Assembly (NCBI GenBank): GCA_964464035.1 | Contig: CAYXEN010000056.1 | Span: 1-18,649 of the forward strand | Reading direction: 5' to 3' | DNA: 18,649 nt | Source: CAYXEN01 sp964464035 | Lineage (GTDB): Bacteria; Krumholzibacteriota; Krumholzibacteriia; WVZY01 | Shown here: positions 1-8,087 of the stretch, in pieces | Position numbering within the stretch: position 1 is the first letter of the stretch | Layout of the letters: every line of letters begins with the position of its first letter | The notes under the pieces: model-generated | Database searches by the model: none | Told to the model about the DNA's origin: nothing | The model's input: the letters and a program-made list of their open reading frames with translations, nothing else | Program-made: the position numbers and the translations under genes

Positions 1-144
1 TTCGTCACGATAATCAATTAGAGCTTGAATAATCATAGGCCGCGGGTCCTGTCGGCGATCTCACCCCACCGTGCTCGCTGGCGCTGCGCGCGGCGGGGGC
101 CCCGAATCGCCGCCACCCGCTGCTTGAGTTGCGATCCCAAGCCC

Positions 145-1686
145 TCACCCGTTCTTCGCGCACGAGGCATGCTCGGCGGCCTTCTCCAGCCTCTCCACCG
201 TCTTCCCCCGCCCTAGCAACTGGATCACCGAGAAAATATCCGGCGACACCGTCTTCCCCGTAAGCGCCACCCGGCACGGATGAATCAGGTCGCCCGCCTT
301 CACTCCCAGCTCTTCCGCCAGCGCCCGCACCGCGTTCTCGATCCCGCTCCGGCTGAAATCCTCGAGCTCCCGCATCACGTCGGCCAGCTTCTTGAGCAAA
401 TCCGCCGCCGCGGGCGTGCCGAGGTAACGCTCGTAGGCCTCCTCGTCCCTCTCGTAGTCGTCCTTGTAGAAATACCTGAGAAGCCGCGGCGCTTCCCCCG
501 CGACCTTCAGGCGATTGCCCATCACCTTGAGGATGATCGCCAGGCGGGGCAACTCTTCGCGGTACATCTCTTCCGAACTGGTCCGCCCCGACGCCGCCCC
601 GTCTTCCTCGCCCCACTCCTTCACGCGGAAATCCGGCGGAAAGACTCCCGCATCCTCGAGCACCTTGTACACCATCGACACCTTGTCCACGAGCTCCATC
701 CGCTTGAAGTGCTCGCCGTTTATGTGGTTGAGTTTCTCGATGTCGAACGCGGCCGGGTTCTTGCTCACTTTCTTGAGCGAGAACTTCTTTATCAGGCTCT
801 CCCTCGTGAAGAACTCCGTCTTGTCGTCGTAGGCCCACCCGAGGAGCGCGAGGTAATTGATGAGTCCGTCGCCCATGTAACCCATCCTCCTGAATTCCTG
901 GACGGAAGTGGCCCCGTGGCGCTTGGACAGGCGGCTCCGGTCGGGGCCGAGTATCATCGGCAGGTGGGCGAACTTGGGGATCTTGTAACCGAGGCTCTTG
1001 TATAGAAGCACCTGCTTGGGCGTGTTGGGGATGTGGTCGTCCCCGCGGATCACGTGGGTCACCTGCATCTTCGCATCGTCCACCACCGCCGCGAAATTGT
1101 ACGTCGGCTTGCCGTCGGTCTTTATCAAAACGAAGTCGTCCAGCTCCTCGTTGTCGAAGGCGAGCCGCCCGCGTACGATGTCGTGGAAGACTGTCTCGCC
1201 CTCGGGCATCTTGAAGCGCACCACGTGGGCTGTCCCGGCGTTCAAGCGCTTCGCAACTTCTTCGCGCGGAAGGTTCCTGCACCTGCGGTCGTATTTAGAT
1301 TCCGCCCCCGTCTTGGCCGCGACGCTTCGCATCTCCTCGAGATCCTCCTTGGTGCAGAAACACGGATACGCGTCGCCGCTCGCGATCAGTCTCTCCGCCT
1401 CGGAATGATAGAGCACGAGTCTCGCCGACTGGACGTACGGCCCGAAATCGCCTCCCTTGCCGGGCCCCTCGTCCCAGTCGAGGCCGAGCCACTCGAGGGC
1501 GTCGATGATCGACTCGTAGGACTCCTTGGTCGAGCGCAGCGCGTCGGTATCCTCTATGCGGAGTATGAAGACGCCGCCGGTCTTGCGCGCGTAGAGCCAG
1601 TTGTAGAGCGCCGTCCTCGCGCTTCCTATGTGAAGATGCCCGGTGGGACTCGGGGCGAATCTCACCCTGACGCCGGACGGGTTCAT
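145..1686 (-). CDS. gltX: Glutamyl-tRNA synthetase (GluRS)
   Basis: Charges tRNA with glutamate in the cytoplasm; a class I aminoacyl-tRNA synthetase. The 513-residue product has the N-terminal signature FAPSPTGHLHIG with the HIGH-type motif at about residues 19-22, and the KMSKS-type motif SRLSKRHG at 251-258. C109, C111 and C136 resemble part of the zinc-binding loop found in many GluRS. The C-terminal anticodon-binding region ends in a typical LTGKTVSPDIF stretch. Length is normal for the family. A Met six codons upstream (1704) is possible, but I chose 1686 because its ATG overlaps the upstream gene's TGA as ATGA and puts the catalytic core at the usual distance from the N-terminus. It is the last gene of the leftward group ilvC-lipoprotein-gltX. 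No glutaminyl-tRNA synthetase is visible, so whether it also charges tRNA-Gln cannot be judged. Confidence 0.97.
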   Translation of the reverse strand: MNPSGVRVRFAPSPTGHLHIGSARTALYNWLYARKTGGVFILRIEDTDALRSTKESYESIIDALEWLGLDWDEGPGKGGDFGPYVQSARLVLYHSEAERLIASGDAYPCFCTKEDLEEMRSVAAKTGAESKYDRRCRNLPREEVAKRLNAGTAHVVRFKMPEGETVFHDIVRGRLAFDNEELDDFVLIKTDGKPTYNFAAVVDDAKMQVTHVIRGDDHIPNTPKQVLLYKSLGYKIPKFAHLPMILGPDRSRLSKRHGATSVQEFRRMGYMGDGLINYLALLGWAYDDKTEFFTRESLIKKFSLKKVSKNPAAFDIEKLNHINGEHFKRMELVDKVSMVYKVLEDAGVFPPDFRVKEWGEEDGAASGRTSSEEMYREELPRLAIILKVMGNRLKVAGEAPRLLRYFYKDDYERDEEAYERYLGTPAAADLLKKLADVMRELEDFSRSGIENAVRALAEELGVKAGDLIHPCRVALTGKTVSPDIFSVIQLLGRGKTVERLEKAAEHASCAKNG

Positions 1687-2627
1687 TTGCGCTTTTTCTC
1701 CCACTTCTTCTCGACCTCGTAGCGGGACGCGATATCCAGGAGGGCGGAGTAACCGACGCCGAAGATCTTCTTCGCCGCCGATTCCTCGTCGCTTCCATTC
1801 CCGAGTTCGACGGCGAATGCATATAGCTTCCGCGCCCCGAACTTGTCCGCGAGCTTCTCGGTCATCTTGAAAGCGTTGTAGTAGGCTATTCTCGATTGGG
1901 CCTTGTCTTTCTCATCCAATAAAACCTTCTCCACCTCGGCGGGAGTCATCTTGAGTTTCATCTGCTTGAACTCACCCAGCTGGTTCACGAGAACGACCTT
2001 CTCCTCGGACAGGTACGACGAAAGGCCCTCCTCGAGCCAGCGCGGGGCACGGCCGCTGGAGAGGGTCATTATGGCCCACTGGCATATCTCGTGGGTTATC
2101 GCTATCGTGCCGATCCCTCTCTGCCGCAATATGTAGACCGGCGAGAAGATGATCGTGTCCGGCTTGATCTCCGCGTAATACCACCAATCCCTCCCCGTGC
2201 GACTGCGATAATGATCCAGGTCGCTGGCGGTGACGAGGTGCAGCTTGTGAACGGGAATGTCGCCGAGCTCCCGCATGAAACGCCGCCGCGCGAACTCGGC
2301 TTCCTCGAGGAGGTACATGGCGTGGGTTATCGTCACCTTGCCTGGTGGGTAGTGAACCACGAAGCGGTCGTTCCCGATCACGCCCCCGCGGTCCTCGAAG
2401 TACTCGTCCTTAGTGACGCCGAACACTCTCTTCTTCGCACGGAGCGTATCCACGATCGCACCCGGGAGATACTGCATGGGGTCGGCTTTCTTGCCCCCGG
2501 CGGTCTCGCCCGCGACCTTGGATCTTCTCGGCTGCTTCGGCAGGTTCTTCTCCTTCTTTCCGCAACCTTGAGCCAGGACCAGACCCGTAACAAGAAAGAT
2601 CGAGATAATGGATTTGCTTTGAAACAT
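1683..2627 (-). CDS. Lipoprotein with degenerate gluzincin (peptidase MA-like) domain
   Basis: A 314-residue protein, probably a membrane-anchored lipoprotein. A basic and hydrophobic N-terminus is followed by LAQGC with Cys22 as the likely lipidated residue; Ala rather than Leu at -3 makes the lipobox slightly atypical. The domain at about residues 85-260 resembles the peptidase-MA/gluzincin group: ITHEICQWA at 177-185, then PRWLEEGLSSYLSE at 195-208, where the WxxEG motif normally supplies the third zinc ligand (Glu200). The expected HExxH reads H179-E180-I-C-Q183, so the second histidine is glutamine (CAG codon at 2079-2081). It may bind metal differently or be a pseudoprotease. The start is supported by AAGGAGAG about 9 nt upstream. 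It lies 64 nt after ilvC and overlaps gltX by 4 bp, suggesting co-transcription. Substrate is unknown. Confidence 0.72.
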   Translation of the reverse strand: MFQSKSIISIFLVTGLVLAQGCGKKEKNLPKQPRRSKVAGETAGGKKADPMQYLPGAIVDTLRAKKRVFGVTKDEYFEDRGGVIGNDRFVVHYPPGKVTITHAMYLLEEAEFARRRFMRELGDIPVHKLHLVTASDLDHYRSRTGRDWWYYAEIKPDTIIFSPVYILRQRGIGTIAITHEICQWAIMTLSSGRAPRWLEEGLSSYLSEEKVVLVNQLGEFKQMKLKMTPAEVEKVLLDEKDKAQSRIAYYNAFKMTEKLADKFGARKLYAFAVELGNGSDEESAAKKIFGVGYSALLDIASRYEVEKKWEKKRK

Positions 2628-2691
2628 TCCTGTGCCTCTCCTTCTTCGATGACCCGATGCGCGGCGCCGGCCGCCCGTCGGGATTCTCCGT

Positions 2692-3687
2692 TCAGTGCTT
2701 CTTCTTTAGATAAGGCATGAGAGATCGCACGCGCTCTCCCGCTTTTTCGATCTCGTGATCCGATTCCCTTTCGAGAAGCGAGCGCAATCTCGTCCGGCCG
2801 CTTCTCGCCTCCTTCATCCATTGCGCGGCGAAGCGCCCATCTTCGATCTCCTCGAGCACCTTTTTCATGCTCGCCCTGACGGCGGGCGTGATCACTTTGT
2901 CTTCCGCGGTGAAGCTGCCCCAGGCGGCCGTCCCGCTTATGAGCCGGCGCATGTACGCGACGCCTCCCTCGTGCATGAGATCGGTTATGATCTTGAGTTC
3001 GTGAAGGCACTCGATGTAAGCCACCTCGGGACTGTAGCCTTTCTCCACGAGCGTTTCGAACGCAGCCTTCACGAGGGCGGGAACGCCGCCGCAGAGCACG
3101 ACCTGCTCGCCGAAGAGGTCCGTGACGGCTTCTTCCCGGAAAGTGGTCTCGATCGCCCCGGCCCCGAGGCACCCGATGAGGGCGGCGTACGATAGTGCCT
3201 TTTCCATCGCCCGCGCTCCGGCACCCGGCGCGACGCCGACGAGGCACGGGAGCCCTTCGCCCCGGACGTACATCTTTCGCAGGTAGTCGCCCTGGCCCTT
3301 GGGAGCAACGAGAAGGGCGTCGCATCCTTCGGGTGGAAGGATTTCGCCGAAGGCTATCGTGAAGCCGTGGGCGAAGATCAACGCCGCGCCCTTTTCGAGG
3401 TTGGGCTCGATCTCCTGCTTGAAGACTTCGCCCTGCACCTCGTCGGGCAGGAGGATCGCAACGGCTTTCGCCCCGGAAACGGCCTCGGCCACGGGGCGAG
3501 GCGTGAAACCGTCCTTCTCTGCCCGTTGCCAGCCGCTTCCGCCCTCTCTCGCGCCCACGATCACGCGGGCGCCGGAGTCGCGGAGATTCAAGGCATGGGC
3601 GTGCCCCTGGTTGCCGTACCCGATCACGGCGATCGGATCCGAAACCAGGAGGTTTTCCTGGAGATCGTCTGGACGAAATACTCTCAT
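2692..3687 (-). CDS. ilvC: Ketol-acid reductoisomerase (class I, short form)
   Basis: Second enzyme of branched-chain amino acid synthesis: isomerises and reduces 2-acetolactate or 2-aceto-2-hydroxybutyrate with NAD(P)H and Mg2+. The 331-residue length fits class I. The Rossmann motif is GYGNQGHAHALNL at 23-35, with FAHGF at 105-109 (catalytic His107) and APKG with Lys130. Metal ligands D190 and E194 lie in TDLFGEQVVLCGG, E226 and E230 in YIECLHE, and the substrate Ser251 is in LISGT. Two spots depart from the consensus as I know it: PKGQGD at 129-134, where PKGPGH is usual, and the cofactor-specificity loop REGGSGW at 47-53. No ilvB, ilvN, ilvD or leu genes are next to it; it heads a leftward group with the lipoprotein and gltX. 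No strong Shine-Dalgarno sequence precedes the start. Confidence 0.95.
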   Translation of the reverse strand: MRVFRPDDLQENLLVSDPIAVIGYGNQGHAHALNLRDSGARVIVGAREGGSGWQRAEKDGFTPRPVAEAVSGAKAVAILLPDEVQGEVFKQEIEPNLEKGAALIFAHGFTIAFGEILPPEGCDALLVAPKGQGDYLRKMYVRGEGLPCLVGVAPGAGARAMEKALSYAALIGCLGAGAIETTFREEAVTDLFGEQVVLCGGVPALVKAAFETLVEKGYSPEVAYIECLHELKIITDLMHEGGVAYMRRLISGTAAWGSFTAEDKVITPAVRASMKKVLEEIEDGRFAAQWMKEARSGRTRLRSLLERESDHEIEKAGERVRSLMPYLKKKH

Positions 3688-3742
3688 GTCGTTCGCGGGG
3701 CTCTTGAAATCCGTCGTTCAGCTACATTTCGACCATCTACCC

Positions 3743-3748
3743 ATTTTA
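3743..3748 (-). promoter_or_regulatory. Possible -10 element for ilvC
   Basis: On the minus strand this reads TAAAAT, five of six matches to TATAAT, about 55 nt upstream of the ilvC ATG. No convincing -35 hexamer lies 16-18 nt upstream of it, so the assignment is weak. It is the best sigma70-type candidate in the gap that separates ilvC from the divergent tRNA. Confidence 0.25.
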
Positions 3749-3831
3749 CACGAAACCGCCCCCAGGTTCGCCCCTTTTTTGCAGCAGGGACTAGAACCCG
3801 CCGGCCTCTTCCCAACCACCCATCAAGCATA

Positions 3832-3860
3832 TTGACATCCCGCCGAACATCCGATAGATT
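3832..3860 (+). promoter_or_regulatory. Sigma70-type promoter of the tRNA gene
   Basis: A perfect TTGACA at 3832-3837 is separated by exactly 17 nt from TAGATT (four of six matches to TATAAT) at 3855-3860. Transcription would begin near 3867, about 13 nt before the mature tRNA 5' end. No terminator was found between the tRNA and tilS, so this promoter may also feed the tilS operon. Confidence 0.72.
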
Positions 3861-3879
3861 AGGGGGAACAGAAGGACAA

Positions 3880-3956
3880 GGCGGTGTAGCTCAGTTGGTT
3901 AGAGCAGGAGAATCATAATCTTCGTGTCCGGGGTTCGAGTCCCTGCACCGCCACCA
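3880..3956 (+). tRNA. tRNA with CAU anticodon, probably elongator tRNA-Met
   Basis: A complete 77-nt cloverleaf. The acceptor stem GGCGGTG (3880-3886) pairs with CACCGCC (3946-3952), followed by discriminator A3953 and an encoded CCA (3954-3956). The D arm is GCTC/GAGC. The anticodon stem GGAGA/TCTTC (one G-U pair) encloses loop ATCATAA with CAT at 3914-3916. The variable loop is 5 nt and the T arm is CGGGG-TTCGAGT-CCCTG. The G1-C72 pair and lack of three G-C pairs next to the anticodon loop argue against an initiator. CAU is also the gene-level anticodon of tRNA-Ile2, the TilS substrate, and tilS follows 65 nt downstream. I favour elongator Met from overall similarity, but the identity is not settled by eye. 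Confidence 0.93.
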
Positions 3957-4021
3957 CTCTTTCTCCACCGCATCTCCCGAAATGCTCTTTTCCTTCCTGC
4001 CGGCGAAAGGGCGTCTCCACC

Positions 4022-5461
4022 GTGAGCGACAGGGCAAAACAGATAGAAAGCTTCACCGAGGAATTCATCAGGCGTGAACGACTCGTCTCGCCCGGCGACA
4101 GCGTGCTCGTCGCAGTCTCAGGCGGCCAGGACTCCATGGCCCTTCTCGCCATCCTCCACCGCCTCGCCCCCGGGCTCCAATGCAGCCTCCAGGTGGCGCA
4201 TTTCGATCACATGCTTCGCGAAGAGAGCGAGCGCGACATGCAAGTCGTCGAGCGCATGGCGCGCGATCTCGGCGTTCCCTTTCACTGCGGCCGATCCGAC
4301 GTGCGCAAGGCGGCAAGCGAGAGCGGAGACACCATCGAGGAAGCGGCGAGGAAAGCGAGATACCGTTACCTTCGCAGCACGGCCGAGAAGACCGGCGCTT
4401 CCCGCATCGCCGTCGGCCACACGCGGGACGACCAGGTCGAAACCGTTCTCATGCGCATTCTCTGGGGATCAGGCATAAGGGGACTCGCCGGGATCCCCTG
4501 CAAGCGGGACAAACTCATAAGACCGTTGATACACGCGAGCCGCGAAGACACGAGACGATACTGCATCGAGAGGGGCATCCCTTTCGTAAGCGATCCGTCC
4601 AACCGGGACAAGCGTTTCATGCGCAACCGCATCCGCCTCGAACTCATCCCGCTGCTCAAGAGCTCCTTTCATCCCGGCGTGGAGGAGAACATCCTCAACC
4701 TCTGCAGCAACGCCCGCACGCTGCTCGAATCGATAAGGCGGAAGACCCGGCCGGCGCTCGAGAGCGCGCTTCGCAAAGAGGCATCCGGGGAGCTCGTCCT
4801 CGACATCGCGAAGATCCGCGAGCTGGACGACACCTCGCTCTTCGTCCTCCTCGGCGACGTCTTCTCGGATTACCTGGGCTGCGACATGGATTTCACCAAG
4901 ATACACTACATGAATCTCTTCGATCTCATGAGAAGAGAGGGAGCGAGCGGAAAGTCCCTCTCCCTGCCCGGGCTCACCGTAAGGAGGGAGTACGACGAAC
5001 TGGTCATCACGCGCGCCGTCCCGGCGGGGACGATCGATGCCGGGGAATGCGTGAAGCTCTCCTCGCTTCGGCCGATTCGAAAAGGCCTGAAGGTGCCGGG
5101 CACGACGAAGGCGGGCGGCGTCACGATAAAGGCCCGGGTCATTCCCCGCGAGTCGATCGCACCCGGCGAACTCAAGGCCACCGGCGGAACCGCTTTTTTT
5201 TCGCTGGACAAGATCACGCCTCCCGTCATATTGCGTACACCGGAGCCGGGAGACAGGATGCGCCCGTTCGGCATGAAGGGATCGAAGAAATTGAGCGACA
5301 TATTCACCGACAGGAAGATTCCCGCCCGCAGGAGGGCGGGCACCTTCGTCATCGCCGACGCGCGAGAGATCATCTGGCTCGTGGGTGTGGCGACGAGTGA
5401 ATCCTTCCGGGTGACGCCGAGCACGAGAAACGTTCTCAAAATCACCGTCACCCGGGAATAA
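4022..5461 (+). CDS. tilS: tRNA(Ile)-lysidine synthetase
   Basis: Uses ATP and lysine to convert C34 of the CAU anticodon of tRNA-Ile2 to lysidine, switching it from Met to Ile charging and AUG to AUA decoding. The 479-residue product has the PP-loop SGGQDS at 33-38, then AHFDHMLREES (59-69) and a HTRDDQVETVLMRILWGSG stretch typical of the N-terminal catalytic domain. A middle tRNA-binding region follows, and the C-terminal TilS domain shows PGDRMRPFGMKGSKKLSDIF. Start is GTG, with a modest AAAGGG about 10 nt upstream. AUA codons appear repeatedly in the neighbouring genes, consistent with a need for the enzyme. It is the first gene of the tilS-hpt-ftsH-folP-cdaA run, 11 nt before hpt and 65 nt after the tRNA. 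Confidence 0.96.
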   Translation: MSDRAKQIESFTEEFIRRERLVSPGDSVLVAVSGGQDSMALLAILHRLAPGLQCSLQVAHFDHMLREESERDMQVVERMARDLGVPFHCGRSDVRKAASESGDTIEEAARKARYRYLRSTAEKTGASRIAVGHTRDDQVETVLMRILWGSGIRGLAGIPCKRDKLIRPLIHASREDTRRYCIERGIPFVSDPSNRDKRFMRNRIRLELIPLLKSSFHPGVEENILNLCSNARTLLESIRRKTRPALESALRKEASGELVLDIAKIRELDDTSLFVLLGDVFSDYLGCDMDFTKIHYMNLFDLMRREGASGKSLSLPGLTVRREYDELVITRAVPAGTIDAGECVKLSSLRPIRKGLKVPGTTKAGGVTIKARVIPRESIAPGELKATGGTAFFSLDKITPPVILRTPEPGDRMRPFGMKGSKKLSDIFTDRKIPARRRAGTFVIADAREIIWLVGVATSESFRVTPSTRNVLKITVTRE

Positions 5462-5472
5462 AAGGCGGAACA

Positions 5473-6036
5473 ATGTGTAAAAAGGATCACGATCACGACG
5501 AATTCTCGCCCGGCGAGGTCATCGTCACGGCGGACGAGCTCGCACGAATCGTCAAGCGCCTCGGCCGGGAGATATCGGCCGACTACGTGAACAAGAACCC
5601 CATACTGGTCAACCTCCTGAAGGGGGGCGTCGTCTTTCTCGCCGATCTCATAAGGGAACTCAGCATTCCCCACCAAATCGACTTCATGAGCGTCTCGAGC
5701 TACGAAAACGGAATGAGCTCGAGCGGCGTGGTGAGAATCGTCGAAGACCTGAGCGCAAACATCGAGGGAAGAGACGTACTCATAGTGGAAGATATAATAG
5801 ACACCGGCACGACTCTGGCATATATTGAAAATATGTTGAGGTTACGCTCCCCGAGGAGCCTGGAGGTGTGTACCCTCCTCAAGAAGGAGACGCCTCTAAA
5901 TCGTGGAGCATCAATCAAGTACATAGGCAGGACGATCCCGGACTTCTTCGTGGTCGGCTACGGGCTGGATTACCAGGAAAAATTCCGGTATCTGCCGTAC
6001 ATAGCGAGGCTCGTCGGCGAGAAGGATGTATCATGA
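5473..6036 (+). CDS. hpt: Hypoxanthine (hypoxanthine-guanine) phosphoribosyltransferase
   Basis: Purine salvage enzyme: transfers phosphoribose from PRPP to hypoxanthine, usually also guanine, giving IMP or GMP. The 187-residue length is typical. The PRPP-binding motif is VLIVEDIIDTGTTL at about 102-115. The substrate loop LLKGG is at 48-52, and SSYENGMSSSG at 75-85 forms the flexible active-site loop. The C-terminal VGYGLDYQEKFRYLPYI segment is typical of the family and contributes to base binding. A histidine- and aspartate-rich start (KKDHDHDE) precedes the core. An AAAGGCGG Shine-Dalgarno-like sequence lies upstream. Its TGA overlaps the ftsH ATG as ATGA (6033-6036), implying translational coupling. 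The tilS-hpt-ftsH order is also known in Bacillus. Confidence 0.96.
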   Translation: MCKKDHDHDEFSPGEVIVTADELARIVKRLGREISADYVNKNPILVNLLKGGVVFLADLIRELSIPHQIDFMSVSSYENGMSSSGVVRIVEDLSANIEGRDVLIVEDIIDTGTTLAYIENMLRLRSPRSLEVCTLLKKETPLNRGASIKYIGRTIPDFFVVGYGLDYQEKFRYLPYIARLVGEKDVS

Positions 6037-8081
6037 ACGATAATAGAGACTTCCGAAAGAGGCCGATTCCATCGCCCAAGCCGGGCATGGGGAGACCCCC
6101 GAAACCGCTCAAGGCCATGGCGTTCTGGGTGATACTGGTCATCGTGCTGCTCATTGCATTTCAGATGTTCGAATCGCAAAAGACTCCCGTGTACCGCATC
6201 TCGTATTCCGAATTCATGAAGCAAATCGATTCGGGCAACATAAAGAAAATCGTGATAAAGGGCCTCGAAGCCAAGGGAAGTTTCGTGAACCCCGCCGAGA
6301 TTCCCATGGGCGCAACGGAGGAGAGCAAGCGCATCATGAGGGTGGAAAACTTCACTCTCATCCTCCCCGCCGAGGACAAGGACCTGCCGCAGAGAATACT
6401 CAAGACCAACGAGAACGCGATCATAGAGGGGCAGATCCCCGGGGGAAGCCTCTGGGTCAAGATTCTCAGTTCCGGCCTGCCGCTTCTGCTCATCGTGGGG
6501 CTCTGGCTGCTCATAATGCGCCAGATGCAGGTGGGCGGGAACCGGGCTTTCAGCTTCGGCAAGAGCCGCGCGAGGGTCTTCGGGGGAGACCGCCCGCGGG
6601 TCACCTTCGAGGACGTGGCCGGGGCCGACGAGGCCAAGGAGGAACTGCAGGAGATAATCGAGTTCCTCAAGGACCCCAAGAAATTTCAGCGCCTGGGGGG
6701 AAGGATTCCCAAGGGGGCCCTCCTTCTCGGCGCGCCGGGAACGGGCAAGACTCTCCTCGCCAAGGCCGTGGCCGGTGAGGCGAACGTCCCCTTCTTCTCC
6801 ATGAGCGGGTCCGATTTCGTGGAGATGTTCGTCGGCGTGGGCGCGAGCCGCGTACGCGACCTCTTCGAGCAAGGCAAGAAACACGCCCCCTGCATCCTCT
6901 TCATTGACGAGATCGACGCCGTCGGCAGGCACAGGGGCGCGGGCCTCGGCGGCGGACACGACGAGCGCGAGCAGACGCTCAATCAGCTCCTCGTCGAGAT
7001 GGACGGTTTCGAGAGCAACGAGGGAGTGATTCTCCTCGCAGCCACCAACCGCCCCGACGTCCTCGATCCCGCATTGCTCCGGCCAGGCCGTTTCGACCGG
7101 AGGATCGTCGTAGACATGCCCGACGTGCACGGCAGGGAAGGAATCCTCAAGGTGCACACGCGAAGGATCCCGCTCGCCGACGACGTCGACCTCTCGATCC
7201 TGGCACGCGGCACACCGGGCATGAGCGGAGCCGACCTGGCGAACATGGTGAACGAAGCGGCTCTTCTCGCCGCCCGCTACAACCGCGACAAGGTCACCAT
7301 GGAAGAGTTCGAGGAAGCGAAGGACAAGATCCTACTCGGTCCCGAGAGGAAATCACGCATCATAAAGGACGACGTGAAGCGTCTCACCGCCTATCACGAG
7401 GCGGGGCACGCAGTAGTGGGAGCCCAACTGGAATACTCCGACCCGGTGCACAAGGTGACGATAATGCCCCGGGGGAGAGCGGCGGGAATCACCTACTTCC
7501 TCCCGGAGGAGGACAGGGACGAAGTCTCGAAGGACTGGTGCCTGGACACGATAACTCAATCCCTGGGCGGCAGGGTGGCCGAGCAACTGGTGCTCGACAG
7601 GCAGGGCAGCGGGGCGCAGCGCGACATCGAGATGGCGTCGAAGCTCGTGCGCAAGATGGTGTGCCAGTGGGGAATGAGCGAGAAGCTGGGGCCGATATCC
7701 TTCGGCGAACGCGAAGAACAGATCTTCCTCGGCCGCGAGATAAGCCAGCACCAGGACTACAGCGAGCACACCGCCCAGGAGATAGACGAAGAGGTGAAGC
7801 GGATCATCACGGAGTGCTACGAGCGGGCGAGGAAGATCCTGGAAGACAACCTGGACAAGCTCCACGCCGTCGCGGACGCCCTCCTGGAACGGGAAACCCT
7901 CGTTCGCGAAGAGATCGAAATGCTGCTCGCAGGCAAGGAGTTGCCGCCGATGAAAAAACGGCCCCACGCCGAGGACGCCCGGCAGGAAGTCCCGGCTCAG
8001 GAAGAAGCATCCAAGCGAGCGGAAGAGTTCCCTCGGAAGGCGCCTCCCTTCGCCGAACCCGACACGAGCACGGCAGACTGA
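6033..8081 (+). CDS. ftsH: ATP-dependent zinc metalloprotease FtsH
   Basis: Membrane-anchored AAA+ protease that extracts and degrades misfolded membrane proteins and short-lived regulators. The 682-residue product has two membrane segments (about 28-46 and 148-166) around the external FtsH domain, Walker A GAPGTGKT at 233-240, Walker B ILFIDEID at 288-295 and second region of homology with arginine fingers R350 and R353. The zinc site is HEAGH at 455-459, with D531 in GAQRDI as likely third ligand; many FtsH have GASND here. The C-terminus (about 640-682) is charged, Pro/Glu-rich and probably disordered. The frame stays open 55 codons upstream, but I chose 6033: it overlaps the hpt stop as ATGA, has AGAAGGA upstream, and gives the normal N-terminus. 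It sits 6 nt before folP. Confidence 0.97.
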   Translation: MNDNRDFRKRPIPSPKPGMGRPPKPLKAMAFWVILVIVLLIAFQMFESQKTPVYRISYSEFMKQIDSGNIKKIVIKGLEAKGSFVNPAEIPMGATEESKRIMRVENFTLILPAEDKDLPQRILKTNENAIIEGQIPGGSLWVKILSSGLPLLLIVGLWLLIMRQMQVGGNRAFSFGKSRARVFGGDRPRVTFEDVAGADEAKEELQEIIEFLKDPKKFQRLGGRIPKGALLLGAPGTGKTLLAKAVAGEANVPFFSMSGSDFVEMFVGVGASRVRDLFEQGKKHAPCILFIDEIDAVGRHRGAGLGGGHDEREQTLNQLLVEMDGFESNEGVILLAATNRPDVLDPALLRPGRFDRRIVVDMPDVHGREGILKVHTRRIPLADDVDLSILARGTPGMSGADLANMVNEAALLAARYNRDKVTMEEFEEAKDKILLGPERKSRIIKDDVKRLTAYHEAGHAVVGAQLEYSDPVHKVTIMPRGRAAGITYFLPEEDRDEVSKDWCLDTITQSLGGRVAEQLVLDRQGSGAQRDIEMASKLVRKMVCQWGMSEKLGPISFGEREEQIFLGREISQHQDYSEHTAQEIDEEVKRIITECYERARKILEDNLDKLHAVADALLERETLVREEIEMLLAGKELPPMKKRPHAEDARQEVPAQEEASKRAEEFPRKAPPFAEPDTSTAD

Positions 8082-8087
8082 ACTCCT

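Noticed and set aside
1..144. Possible gene or terminator after gltX at the left edge
   Set aside because: Only short GC-rich dyads without a T run and a 40-bp AT-rich end; nothing supportable in 144 bp.
14..1282. A 422-codon minus-strand frame overlapping gltX
   Set aside because: Arg/Gly-rich out-of-frame translation of the gltX coding sequence with no recognisable domain.
3781..3799. A tRNA T-arm-like sequence (GGGTTCTAGTCCC) on the minus strand near the true tRNA
   Set aside because: Only 3 bp of stem plus a non-standard T loop; no acceptor, D or anticodon arm around it.
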